Below, one piece after another: positions 35,865 through 43,695 of a stretch of DNA of 64,000 bases (position 1 is the first letter of the stretch; each line of letters begins with the position of its first letter). The stretch is from contig NZ_JACRVU010000003.1 in the NCBI RefSeq assembly GCF_018811945.1, forward strand, positions 1 to 64,000, read 5' to 3'. A model generated the notes under the pieces. The model saw nothing but the letters and a program-made list of their open reading frames with translations. It was not told the DNA's origin and ran no database searches. The position numbers were made by a program, and so were the translations under genes. The DNA comes from Gluconobacter sp. P1C6_b (GTDB taxonomy: Bacteria; Pseudomonadota; Alphaproteobacteria; Acetobacterales; Acetobacteraceae).

Positions 35865-36359
35865 TCAGGAGAAATGCCCGGCCCCAGGCAAAAACCCGAA
35901 AACGCCAGCGCCCTTGCAGTACCACAGCGCGGCAACCCCGCCCCCCGCCAGAACAAGACTGGCGCCCCAGGCGGCAATCCAGGCTCCGGTGGACCCGATC
36001 ATCGACGGACCAGCCGTATCTGTGGGCACCTGCACGTCCCCAGCCGACCGCGAATGCAGGACTGCGGAACGGCGCACATTGCTGCGGCTGGCCATGGCCC
36101 CTGTCGCCCGAAACATCCCTTCTGTTCCGGAAACCGGCGAATCCGCAACAGCAGGTGCCGCCGCAACCCCTTCTTCCGGCACCTCAAAAACTTCAGGCGC
36201 AGCGACAGCCCCGTCAGGCGCCTCTTCCGGTTTCGAAACTGCGGGCGCGCCCAGCTCCCAGCTGTCTCCACAGTTGGCGCAGCGCAGACGCTTGACCCCT
36301 TTTGCCAGCGCCTCCGGGACCTCAAAGACTGCATGACAGTGGGGGCATTCAATGCGCAT
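35865..36359 (-). CDS. Zinc-ribbon (MJ0042-type) single-span membrane protein
   Basis: The 164-residue protein opens with 'MRIECPHCHAVFEVP' and 'RCANCGDSWE': Cys5, Cys8, Cys27 and Cys30 form an MJ0042-type zinc ribbon. A Pro/Ala/Glu-rich linker (about 35-95) follows, then a membrane span near residues 127-146. Such proteins are common and uncharacterised in alphaproteobacteria, often beside the division ABC transporter genes ftsE-ftsX, as here (divergent, 123 bases). The role is unknown; a link to envelope or division control is inferred only from location. Confidence 0.75.
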   Translation of the reverse strand: MRIECPHCHAVFEVPEALAKGVKRLRCANCGDSWELGAPAVSKPEEAPDGAVAAPEVFEVPEEGVAAAPAVADSPVSGTEGMFRATGAMASRSNVRRSAVLHSRSAGDVQVPTDTAGPSMIGSTGAWIAAWGASLVLAGGGVAALWYCKGAGVFGFLPGAGHFS

Positions 36360-36437
36360 TCAATCAATCCCTTCGACAGTCGGCTCCGATCCGGCCTAGC
36401 CTGATCCGTGTGCTTGCCTGTTATGACGAAATGATCG

Positions 36438-36452
36438 TTATTAAATGGTTAA
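36438..36452 (-). promoter_or_regulatory. Candidate CtrA-binding site upstream of ftsE
   Basis: On the minus strand the sequence reads TTAACCATTTAATAA. This contains the CtrA half-site TTAACCAT and the spacing TTAA-N7-ATAA, one base from the full TTAA-N7-TTAA consensus. It lies 31 bases before the ftsE ATG in an AT-rich patch of the divergent gap. Confidence 0.45.
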
Positions 36453-36482
36453 TAGATTGCCCGCCTTTTCAATGAAAGCCTC

Positions 36483-37184
36483 ATGATCCGCCTCCTGAAT
36501 GTCTCGATGATGCCCCCCGGCGTGGGACAACCCGTTCTGCGGAATCTGACGCTCACCGTCGCGCAGGGGGAGTTTCGCTGGCTGCTCGGACCGTCCGGAG
36601 CCGGAAAATCGAGTCTGCTGCGCCTCCTGACGCTCGAAACGCGCCCTTCAGCTGGTCAAATGGACCTGCTTGGCATGTCCGTCAGTCAGGCCAGCCGGGC
36701 CACGCTGCGGAACCTGCGGCGAAGGATCGGGTTTGTTCCCCAGGACTATCGCCTGATCGGGGAATGGACTGTGTTCGACAATGTGGCTCTCCCGCTGAGA
36801 CTGCGCGGCGCCTCCGAACGCGACACCAGACGCGAGGCCTTCGCCGTTCTGGAATGGCTGGACGTCGCGCATCTTGCTGACAAGCGTCCCGGAACCCTTT
36901 CCGGCGGCGAACAGCAGCGTGCCGCCATTGCCCGCGCCCTGATCGGCCGTCCGGAAATCCTGCTGGCCGACGAACCCACCAACGCCCTTGAGGACGCCCA
37001 GGCCCGTCGCCTGCTGGCCACGTTTCAGGAACTGGTGGACATGGGCACGACCGTCATCGTCGCCACCCATAATGAAGCGCTGGTCCGCGAAGCTCCGGCC
37101 GCGTCCATCGTCCTTCAGGACGGCACACTCGCCGGGGCCGATACTCAGGACGGAATCGCCGCACGCCGGAGCGACAGAGCGTGA
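36483..37184 (+). CDS. ftsE: Cell division ATP-binding protein FtsE
   Basis: The 233-residue ABC ATPase works with FtsX to activate peptidoglycan hydrolases at the septum. Walker A is GPSGAGKS at residues 36-43. The Q-loop 'IGFVPQDYRLIGEWTVFDNVALPL' is FtsE-typical, and 'LSGGEQQRAAIARAL' and 'ILLADEPTNALE' are the signature and Walker B. In Walker B the usual GNLD is NALE. It overlaps ftsX by four bases (GTGA). The segment before the start contains a likely CtrA site. Confidence 0.9.
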   Translation: MIRLLNVSMMPPGVGQPVLRNLTLTVAQGEFRWLLGPSGAGKSSLLRLLTLETRPSAGQMDLLGMSVSQASRATLRNLRRRIGFVPQDYRLIGEWTVFDNVALPLRLRGASERDTRREAFAVLEWLDVAHLADKRPGTLSGGEQQRAAIARALIGRPEILLADEPTNALEDAQARRLLATFQELVDMGTTVIVATHNEALVREAPAASIVLQDGTLAGADTQDGIAARRSDRA

Positions 37185-38089
37185 GCGCCCCTGTCTCCCC
37201 CGGCCTGCGCTCCGGCAGCCTGCCACTTCTGGTCGCACTCATGACCCTGCTGGCCGGGCTCTCGCTCGCCGGGCTGACAGGCGTGCAAACCCTGGCTGAA
37301 GGCTGGGCCGGCGCCGCACGCAACGCCACCACAATCGAGATCCCGTCCGACACTCCCCAGCTTGAAGACCGCACCCGCGCACTCATCCAGACGCTTCACA
37401 AAACGCCAGATATTACCACCGTCCGGGAACTTTCCCCTCAGCAGGTGCAGACCCTTCTCGCCCCCTGGCTCGGGCAGGTCTCGGACAGCGGGCATCTCCC
37501 CGGCCTTTCCCTGCCCGTCGTTCTGATCGTCGCCCATACCGGAACGCCTGATCTGGGCAGGGTCGTGCATGAGGCCCTGCCAGAAGCCGTCGTGGAAGAA
37601 GACCGCCGCTGGGGAGAGCGACTCAACGGTCTGGGAAGCAGCCTTGTTGCCTGCGCCTGGCTTGCGGTCAGCCTTATCGCCGCCATCGCGGTCCTTTCAG
37701 TTGGCATGACCGTGCGCCGCTCCGTGATGGCCCAGCGCAAGGCCGTCGAGATCGTCCATTTCCTCGGTGCCGGAGATGTGACGATCTCCAGCCGCATTGC
37801 TGGCAGAGCTGCCCTGCTGAGCCTCGCCGGGGGCCTCGCCGGACTGTTCTTCCTGAGCCCGGTCATCACAATGCTCGCGCGAAAACTGGCCCCCTTCTCG
37901 CATGACGCCGGGCCAGCGGCCCTGCCTGCAACAACATGGCAGACCATGCTGGCAAGCTGGTGGAACACCCTGCACGTCCTGCCCCGCCTCCTTCTCGAAG
38001 AGCTTGGCGCCCTGCCTTTGATTGCCGCCTGCCTGGGCTGGCTTACCGCCCAGACCGTCGTACTCGTCTGGCTCCGGCGGCTGCCATGA
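37181..38089 (+). CDS. ftsX: Cell division protein FtsX
   Basis: The 302-residue permease-like partner of FtsE has an N-terminal membrane span (about residues 12-32) and a periplasmic domain to about residue 145. Three further spans lie at about 150-175, 203-228 and 275-295, which is the FtsX fold. 'RRSVMAQRKAVEIVHFLGAGDVTISSRI' is the conserved coupling segment after the second span. The start is GTG 37181, overlapping ftsE. The periplasmic loop would bind an amidase activator such as EnvC. The stop overlaps the next gene (ATGA), so ftsE, ftsX and the YdcF-like gene form one tight unit. Confidence 0.88.
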   Translation: MSAPVSPGLRSGSLPLLVALMTLLAGLSLAGLTGVQTLAEGWAGAARNATTIEIPSDTPQLEDRTRALIQTLHKTPDITTVRELSPQQVQTLLAPWLGQVSDSGHLPGLSLPVVLIVAHTGTPDLGRVVHEALPEAVVEEDRRWGERLNGLGSSLVACAWLAVSLIAAIAVLSVGMTVRRSVMAQRKAVEIVHFLGAGDVTISSRIAGRAALLSLAGGLAGLFFLSPVITMLARKLAPFSHDAGPAALPATTWQTMLASWWNTLHVLPRLLLEELGALPLIAACLGWLTAQTVVLVWLRRLP

Positions 38090-38679
38090 AACGGCTGTTC
38101 CTGACATGTCTGGCTCTGGGCGGGCTCTGGCTGGCGGGATTCGCATGGTTCATTCAGGACGCGAGCAAGGCTTCCGTCACGGCTCCCGTCTGCGACGGCA
38201 TCGTCGCCCTGACTGGCGGAGAACAGCGCGTCGATACGGGCATTACGCTCCTGCGGGGCGGATACGGGCACCTGCTTCTGATTTCGGGAGTCGGCCCCCA
38301 TGTCACGCTGCAACACATCCTGCATCTCCAGCAGGAATCCCTGTCCTCCCCACTGGCAGAGCGCATCACGCTGGGCCGCCGCGCCACCAGCACGATCGGC
38401 AACGCCCACGAAACCGCCCAGTGGGCCCGTGACAATCACCTCCACCGCCTTCTGGTCGTCACGGCCGGCTATCATATCCGCCGGGCAGTTCTCGAAATCC
38501 ATCGCGTGGCTCCGGATCTGGCCCTCTCCCCCTATCCGGTCGTGCCCCTCGCCCTTCAGGCGCCCCTCTCCCGCCGGACCCTGTTCCTGATGTTCCGCGA
38601 GTATAACAAGTTCCTCGGCGCGGAAATCTGCGTCCTAACCGGTCTGCCGGATGGCCGGGAAGGACTGGACGGCACCTGA
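38086..38679 (+). CDS. YdcF-family (DUF218) envelope protein
   Basis: The 197-residue protein has an N-terminal membrane anchor (residues 3-19), then a DUF218/YdcF fold: 'DGIVALTGGEQRVDTGITLLRGGYGHLLLISG', 'GRRATSTIGNAHETAQWA' and 'LLVVTAGYHIRRAVLEI'. Family members include SanA and ElyC, linked to envelope integrity and lipid-carrier metabolism, but the enzymatic activity is unsettled. It overlaps ftsX by four bases and precedes plsC by 42 bases. Coupling to ftsEX suggests an envelope role. Confidence 0.85.
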   Translation: MKRLFLTCLALGGLWLAGFAWFIQDASKASVTAPVCDGIVALTGGEQRVDTGITLLRGGYGHLLLISGVGPHVTLQHILHLQQESLSSPLAERITLGRRATSTIGNAHETAQWARDNHLHRLLVVTAGYHIRRAVLEIHRVAPDLALSPYPVVPLALQAPLSRRTLFLMFREYNKFLGAEICVLTGLPDGREGLDGT

Positions 38680-38721
38680 CAGCCCTTGTGTCCAGACCGC
38701 TTTTCTGGTGTGCAGAACACC

Positions 38722-39474
38722 ATGATGAGCATTCTGCGCGGCGTCCTTTTCAATCTCTATCTTTTCTGGATCACCCTGTTCATGGGCCTCGGAACCATTC
38801 CGATCCGCCTGATGAAAAACCAGGAACTGGCCCTGTCCTACGCGAAGCTCTGGGCACGGGCCGTTCTGGCAGGCTTCACGCGGATCTGCTCGGTCCGCAT
38901 CGAAGTCACGGGACGCGAGAACCTGCCCCCCGGTCCGCTGCTGATCGCCTCGCAGCACCAGTCCTTTTTCGACGGCTTCATCTGGATGACCCTCGTTGAC
39001 CGGCCCGACTACATCATCAAATCCGAACTGACCCGTATTCCCGTCGTCGGCCCGATGCTGCTGCTGACCGGCATGATCGCCATCGACCGGAAGGCCGGAT
39101 CGAAAGCCCTCCGCAACATGATGCGGGACACCAAGGCGGCCCATGCCGATGATCGCCAGATCATCATTTTCCCCGAAGGCACCCGTACCCTTCCCGGAGA
39201 GCGCCATCCGATCCAGCCCGGCATCGTCGCCCTGGCACGACAGGCAGACGTTCCCATCGTGCCCGTCGCCACCGATTCAGGCCTGTTCTGGGACCGCAAT
39301 GCCTGGCTCAAACGTCCGGGAACCCTGCACGTCGTCATCGGCCAGCCTCTGCCACCGCAACAGAAGCGCAGGGCCTTCACACAGGCTCTGGAGAGCGCAT
39401 GGGATGAACTGTGCACAACCCATACCCTTCCCCGCGATCCTGTGGATAACTCTGTGGACCCGGAAAACGCATGA
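38722..39474 (+). CDS. plsC: 1-acyl-sn-glycerol-3-phosphate acyltransferase
   Basis: The 250-residue membrane-associated acyltransferase makes phosphatidic acid from lysophosphatidic acid. The HX4D motif is 'SQHQSFFDGF', 'KSELTRIPVVGPML' is block II, 'FPEGTRTLPGE' is block III and 'VPIVPVATDSG' is block IV. An N-terminal hydrophobic helix anchors it. I start at ATG 38722; a GTG-type start further upstream is possible and no clear Shine-Dalgarno is seen. The last codons contain a perfect DnaA-box sequence on the reverse strand. It feeds CDP-diacylglycerol to psd and pssA encoded elsewhere in the window. Confidence 0.92.
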   Translation: MMSILRGVLFNLYLFWITLFMGLGTIPIRLMKNQELALSYAKLWARAVLAGFTRICSVRIEVTGRENLPPGPLLIASQHQSFFDGFIWMTLVDRPDYIIKSELTRIPVVGPMLLLTGMIAIDRKAGSKALRNMMRDTKAAHADDRQIIIFPEGTRTLPGERHPIQPGIVALARQADVPIVPVATDSGLFWDRNAWLKRPGTLHVVIGQPLPPQQKRRAFTQALESAWDELCTTHTLPRDPVDNSVDPENA

Positions 39475-39672
39475 CCGGACTGCAAAAAACTGAAATCTTT
39501 CAGGAGCATTCCAGACCCGACGTGTTCCTGACGTCCCATCTCTGACAGAATCTCCATATCCCCTGGTTTTCTGACGTTTTCAGGGTTTCACAACTCCACA
39601 AGCTCCGCTTGAGATCACACGTTCGTGAGCGCTTCCCAACGTTTTGGAGCTTCTTTCAATGGCTGGGGATAA
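39441..39672. other. plsC 3' end and intergenic gap with DnaA-box-like sequences
   Basis: TGTGGATAA (reverse complement of the DnaA box TTATCCACA) lies at 39441..39449. Partial matches are TGTGGACCC at 39453..39461 and TGGGGATAA at 39664..39672. The gap from 39475 to 39723 otherwise holds no supported gene and only weak hairpins. It is not strongly AT-rich. Confidence 0.35.
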
Positions 39673-39723
39673 AACAGATGGGACTTGACCAATCCCGCAG
39701 CCACACCTGAAAAGACATGCTCA

Positions 39724-40788
39724 ATGGCTCGTCCATTCTTTACTGTCCGTTACAGCCGATCTGCTGTGGTATTGATTGCGGTCCTCGCAATATCCGCAGC
39801 GCTGGATACAGTCTTCTGGCTCCGGACAGTCCACCGGCTGGAAGCCACGGCCCGAACCGCCCTGACCGCCGCGCGCGAAAATGGCTGGAGGGTTGAGACG
39901 ACTCCACCGCGCAGGGGCGGCTGGCCCTTCGGAGCCTGGGTGGAACTCAACCGCCTGAACGGCACACACCCCGCCTCAGTCGCGTCTCCTTATGATGCGG
40001 GATGGGCCGGTGAGAAAATCCGTTTGGGCGGATCATGGCTCTCCCTGTTCCATGTAGGGCTTCCACTTTCCCTGACAGGCCATCAGGCCGTCCGTCTCGT
40101 CGTGAATGAGAATGTTCTGACCGTGCTGACATCCGGCCTTCAGATCCGCTTCCGCAATCCGGATAATGTGGTCTTTTCGGCGCCCCGGCTTCAACTGGCC
40201 TTCTCTGGCAGATGGCCGGACAAACAGTTCTCCACGCAAACCCTGTCCGGACGCCTCATCCGGTTTCCCGCTGCCCGCCCGGATGCCACACGCCTCGGCA
40301 TCATCGCGCATGCCACCACAGTCAATGGTTTTCCCCTGCCCTATGGCTTCTCCAGCGATCTGCGCAACGGACGTCTGGCAATCGCCCTGACAGCATCGCA
40401 GTCATCGCCGGGCCTTTCGCTGCTCGACGCCACATCCTACGGACGCCTCATCCTTCAGGATGCATCCGCGTCTCCCGTTCCGGCCTCCTCGGACAACCGG
40501 ATCACCCTGACAGGCTCCCTCGCGCTACCGGAGCAGGACGGCACGCTCACCTTCACCATGACCCACTGGCAGGAACTGGCGGCTCGTCTGCTCGACCGTC
40601 CGGAAATAGAGTCGCATCTTGCTCCCGACCTTCAGGCAGCGCTGCAAAAACTGCTGCAGAAAGCATCCGCCATCCCCGCCATGAAAGAGCGCCCCTTCTC
40701 GCTCTCCATGCCCGTCGTCAATGGTCAGATCCTCCCCGATGCGCAGGTGGTTTCAGCACTTATCAGCCAGGGTTTCAGAGCCCCCTGA
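39724..40788 (+). CDS. DUF2125 periplasmic protein
   Basis: The 354-residue protein has an N-terminal membrane span (about residues 13-33) and a periplasmic body. Features such as 'GRLILQDAS', 'GWPFGAWVELN' and repeated beta-rich stretches match the DUF2125 family of alphaproteobacteria, which is uncharacterised. The start could be ATG 39724 or a TTG at 39685 that adds 13 residues. It is transcribed alone and ends 219 bases before cioA. There is no catalytic motif; a scaffold or lipid-binding role is only a guess. Confidence 0.7.
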   Translation: MARPFFTVRYSRSAVVLIAVLAISAALDTVFWLRTVHRLEATARTALTAARENGWRVETTPPRRGGWPFGAWVELNRLNGTHPASVASPYDAGWAGEKIRLGGSWLSLFHVGLPLSLTGHQAVRLVVNENVLTVLTSGLQIRFRNPDNVVFSAPRLQLAFSGRWPDKQFSTQTLSGRLIRFPAARPDATRLGIIAHATTVNGFPLPYGFSSDLRNGRLAIALTASQSSPGLSLLDATSYGRLILQDASASPVPASSDNRITLTGSLALPEQDGTLTFTMTHWQELAARLLDRPEIESHLAPDLQAALQKLLQKASAIPAMKERPFSLSMPVVNGQILPDAQVVSALISQGFRAP

Positions 40789-40815
40789 ACACCCGGAATA
40801 ATCCCGGATACCGCC

Positions 40816-40829
40816 TTGATTTTTGTCAA
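40816..40829 (+). promoter_or_regulatory. FNR/FixK-type box upstream of cioAB
   Basis: TTGATTTTTGTCAA fits TTGAT-N4-GTCAA, the ANR/FixK form of the FNR-family consensus. It lies 179 bases before the cioA start codon, in a 219-base gap with no gene. This would place the oxidase under an oxygen-responsive Crp/Fnr regulator. Confidence 0.65.
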
Positions 40830-41007
40830 AATCATGTCCGGAGTATCAAACTTTTTCTGGCAAAATACGTTTAGAAGGTTCAAAAGACGGCAACACGCGA
40901 AGAGATCACAACTTCGTTATCCTGTTGTGCGTGCGTGAGGCCCCTGGGGAGCCGACATCCTTCCTGCCGGTCTTTGCGTTTCGCCATCTACCCAGAAGGC
41001 AATCGAC

Positions 41008-42435
41008 ATGTTTGGCTTGTCGGCTCTATTCCTGGCGCGTTTCCAGTTCGCGTTTACGGTCGGGTTCCACATCGTGTTCCCGGCATTCTCGATCGGTCTC
41101 GCAGCCTATCTCGCAGTCCTCGAGGGCCTTTGGCTCAAAACGGGTCGCAGCGCCTATCTCGACCTTTTCAAATACTGGCTGAAAGTTTTCTCCGTCGTCT
41201 TCGGCATGGGCGTGGTCTCCGGCCTTGTCATGTCCTACGAATTCGGAACCAACTGGTCGTCGTTCTCACAGAAAGCCGGTCCGATCCTCGGTCCGATGCT
41301 GGCCTATGAGGTCATGACGGCCTTCTTCCTTGAAGCCGGCTTCCTCGGCGTCATGATGTTCGGCCTCAACCGCGTCGGCAAAGGCCTGCACTTCGCGGCC
41401 ACCTGCATGGTCTCGATCGGCACGCTGATCTCCATGAGCTGGATCCTGTCGTCCAATTCCTGGATGCAGACCCCGCGCGGCTATCGCATCGACGAGGCCA
41501 CCGGCCGCTTCCTGCCGGTTGATTGGTGGCAGATCGTCTTCAACCCTTCCTTCCCGTACCGTATCGTGCACATGGGCCTCGCAGCCTTCCTGTGTGTGGC
41601 ATTCATCGTCGCAGGCGTGGCGGGCTGGCATCTGCTCAAGGCCCGTCGTGAAGGTCGTCAGGCGTCCGAACAGGTCCGCCTGATGTTCTCCATGGCCATG
41701 TGGATGGCTGCCATCGTCTCCCCGATCCAGGTTCTGGCCGGCGACACGCAGGGCCTGAACACGCTGGAATACCAGCCAGCCAAGATCGCCGCTCTCGAAG
41801 GTGACTGGGAGTCCGAAAGCCGCGCGCCGGAACTTCTGTTCGGTATCCCCGACATGAAGAACGAGACGACGCATTTCAAGATCGCCATCCCTTACCTGGG
41901 TTCGCTGATCCTGACGCATAGTCTGGATGGCAAGGTGCCGGGTCTGAAGGACTATCCGAAGGAAGACCGTCCCTACTCCCCGCTGCTGTTCTTCTCCTTC
42001 CGCATCATGATCGCGCTCGGCATGCTGATGGTGCTGGTCGGACTGTGGTCGCTGTATCTGCGCTGGAAGGGCAAGCTCTACGATACGCCGCTTCTGCACC
42101 GTATCGCGCTGTTCATGTCACCTGCGGGCTTCCTGGCCCTGCTCTGCGGCTGGATCACGACTGAAGTCGGCCGTCAGCCCTTCACGGTCTATGGCCTGCT
42201 GCGGACCTCCGACAGCGTCTCCCCGATCGCCCTGCCGAACATCGCGACTTCGATGATCGCTTTCGTCATCGTCTATTTCATCGTGTTCACAGGCGGCATC
42301 ACCATCCTGCTGCGGACCTTCGCGGAAGAGCCCCATCCGGATCAGCATGGTCCGGCCGAAGATCAGCCCCAGCGCGCTGCGGGTACAACACAGGTCTCCC
42401 ATCAGCCCCAGCCCGACGCTGGCATGGCGGAGTAA
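41008..42435 (+). CDS. cioA: Cyanide-insensitive bd-type ubiquinol oxidase subunit I
   Basis: The 475-residue, roughly nine-span membrane protein binds haems and quinol. Haem ligand candidates are His21 ('FTVGFHIVFPAFS') and His188 ('YRIVHMGLAAFL'); Glu101 and Glu109 in 'AYEVMTAFFLEAGFLG' are the conserved proton-path acids. 'TEVGRQPFTVYG' is the GRQPF signature of the CioA branch. The Q-loop is short, as in cyanide-insensitive forms, which in acetic acid bacteria are low-affinity, low-coupling oxidases. The C-terminal tail (430-475) is polar and His/Gln/Pro-rich. AAGG lies eight bases before the ATG. Confidence 0.96.
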   Translation: MFGLSALFLARFQFAFTVGFHIVFPAFSIGLAAYLAVLEGLWLKTGRSAYLDLFKYWLKVFSVVFGMGVVSGLVMSYEFGTNWSSFSQKAGPILGPMLAYEVMTAFFLEAGFLGVMMFGLNRVGKGLHFAATCMVSIGTLISMSWILSSNSWMQTPRGYRIDEATGRFLPVDWWQIVFNPSFPYRIVHMGLAAFLCVAFIVAGVAGWHLLKARREGRQASEQVRLMFSMAMWMAAIVSPIQVLAGDTQGLNTLEYQPAKIAALEGDWESESRAPELLFGIPDMKNETTHFKIAIPYLGSLILTHSLDGKVPGLKDYPKEDRPYSPLLFFSFRIMIALGMLMVLVGLWSLYLRWKGKLYDTPLLHRIALFMSPAGFLALLCGWITTEVGRQPFTVYGLLRTSDSVSPIALPNIATSMIAFVIVYFIVFTGGITILLRTFAEEPHPDQHGPAEDQPQRAAGTTQVSHQPQPDAGMAE

Positions 42436-42440
42436 GAACC

Positions 42441-43466
42441 ATGACAGAAACAGCCGGCTTCTGGCTCCCGGTGGTCTGGGCGCTGCTCGCAGCAACAGCC
42501 ATCTTCCTCTATATCTGCCTCGATGGTTTCGACCTCGGGATTGGCATCCTCTTCCTCAAGGAAAAGGACCACGATCACCGCAACCTCATGGTCAACACCG
42601 TCGCCCCCGTCTGGGACGGCAACGAGACCTGGATGATCTTCGGTGGCGCCGCGCTCTATGGCGTCTTTCCGGTCGCCTATGGCACGATCCTTCCTGCACT
42701 CTACCTGCCGGTCCTGTTCATGCTTCTGGCCCTGATCCTGCGCGGCGTATCCTTCGAGTTCCGCTTCAAGTCGGAATCGCCCATGAGCCAGTTCTTCTGG
42801 GACACGGCCTTCTGCGGCGGTTCCTTCGTAGCGGCCTTCATGCAGGGCGTTATCCTCGGGACGCTCGTGCAGGGCATCAAGGTCGAGAACAACGTGTTCG
42901 TCGGGTCCAGCTTCGACTGGTTCTCTCCGTTCGCCCTGTTCTGTGGCCTTGCCGTGGTCATCGGCTATGCGCTTCTCGGCGCAACCTGGCTCCTGTGGCG
43001 CTGTGAGGGTGAACTGCACGACACGATGCGCAGAGTCTCCTTCGGTCTCGGCGCGCTGATGCTGATCACGATCGCCCTGGTTTCCGCCTGGACGCCCATG
43101 CTGCACACCACCTACATGCAGCACTGGCTCGCCATGCCGCAGCTCGCACTGGTCGCTCCGGTTCCGGTCGCTGTCGTCGTGCTGGCGGGCGTCCTGTTCA
43201 TGGGACTGCGCAACCCGCGCTCGCACCTGCTGCCGTTCGTTGCAACACTGGGCCTGTTCTTCCTGTGCTTCAGCGGCCTTGGTATCAATGTGTGGCCTTA
43301 CATCGTGCCGCCGACCATCACCATCTGGCAGGCTTCCTCTCCGCCGGAGAGCCAGACCTTCCTGCTGGTCGGCACGATGTTCCTGCTGCCGCTGATCCTC
43401 TCCTACACGGCGTATTCGTACTACGTATTCCGCGGAAAGATGTCCGCCGGACATCACTACCACTAA
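42441..43466 (+). CDS. cioB: Cyanide-insensitive bd-type ubiquinol oxidase subunit II
   Basis: The 341-residue membrane protein has eight predicted spans. It begins 'FWLPVVWALLAATAIFLYICLDGFDLGIGIL', a clear CydB/CioB opening, and contains 'TVAPVWDGNETWMIFGGAALYGVFP' and 'RGVSFEFRFK'. It forms the heterodimer with CioA that reduces oxygen to water with electrons from ubiquinol and does not pump protons. It starts five bases after the cioA stop and is followed 18 bases later by a small membrane protein. Confidence 0.96.
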   Translation: MTETAGFWLPVVWALLAATAIFLYICLDGFDLGIGILFLKEKDHDHRNLMVNTVAPVWDGNETWMIFGGAALYGVFPVAYGTILPALYLPVLFMLLALILRGVSFEFRFKSESPMSQFFWDTAFCGGSFVAAFMQGVILGTLVQGIKVENNVFVGSSFDWFSPFALFCGLAVVIGYALLGATWLLWRCEGELHDTMRRVSFGLGALMLITIALVSAWTPMLHTTYMQHWLAMPQLALVAPVPVAVVVLAGVLFMGLRNPRSHLLPFVATLGLFFLCFSGLGINVWPYIVPPTITIWQASSPPESQTFLLVGTMFLLPLILSYTAYSYYVFRGKMSAGHHYH

Positions 43467-43484
43467 GAACAGGGAGCCCGGCCC

Positions 43485-43634
43485 ATGCGGATCGAATACG
43501 GACAGCCCGAACAGAAACCGGGTTTCCTGAACTGGATGAAACGTGTGGGCTGGTTCGTAGCGATCTGGGCTGGCGGCGTTGTTGTCGTCGGCCTCGGCGC
43601 CGAACTGCTCAAGAAGATCATCTTCGGCTGGTAA
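43485..43634 (+). CDS. Small single-span protein of the cio operon (DUF2474-like)
   Basis: This 49-residue protein has a polar, Gln-rich start, 'NWMKRVGWFVAIWAGGV' leading into one membrane span (about residues 21-41), and a Lys-rich C-terminus. Shine-Dalgarno AGGGAG is eight bases before the ATG. It lies 18 bases after cioB and before the operon terminator. Small subunits (CydX, CydY, DUF2474) often stabilise bd oxidases, and this matches the DUF2474 pattern K-R-x-x-W-F-x-x-x-W. The assignment rests on position and pattern. Confidence 0.75.
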   Translation: MRIEYGQPEQKPGFLNWMKRVGWFVAIWAGGVVVVGLGAELLKKIIFGW

Positions 43635-43653
43635 CGGCCGGACAAGCCTTCAT

Positions 43654-43688
43654 AAAAAAGCCCCGTCTCTTTCGAGCGGGGCTTTTTT
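43654..43688. terminator. Terminator closing the cio operon
   Basis: AAAAAAGCCCCG (43654..43665) pairs with CGGGGCTTTTTT (43677..43688). It lies 19 bases after the small protein and also faces the convergent gloB. Confidence 0.92.
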
Positions 43689-43695
43689 TATGCCT

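Noticed and set aside
39471-39545. 24-codon peptide overlapping the plsC stop (ATGA)
   Set aside because: Too short, no membrane or motif content and no independent ribosome site.
39441-39672. Chromosomal origin of replication
   Set aside because: Only one perfect DnaA box, no AT-rich unwinding region and no dnaA, hemE or parAB nearby.
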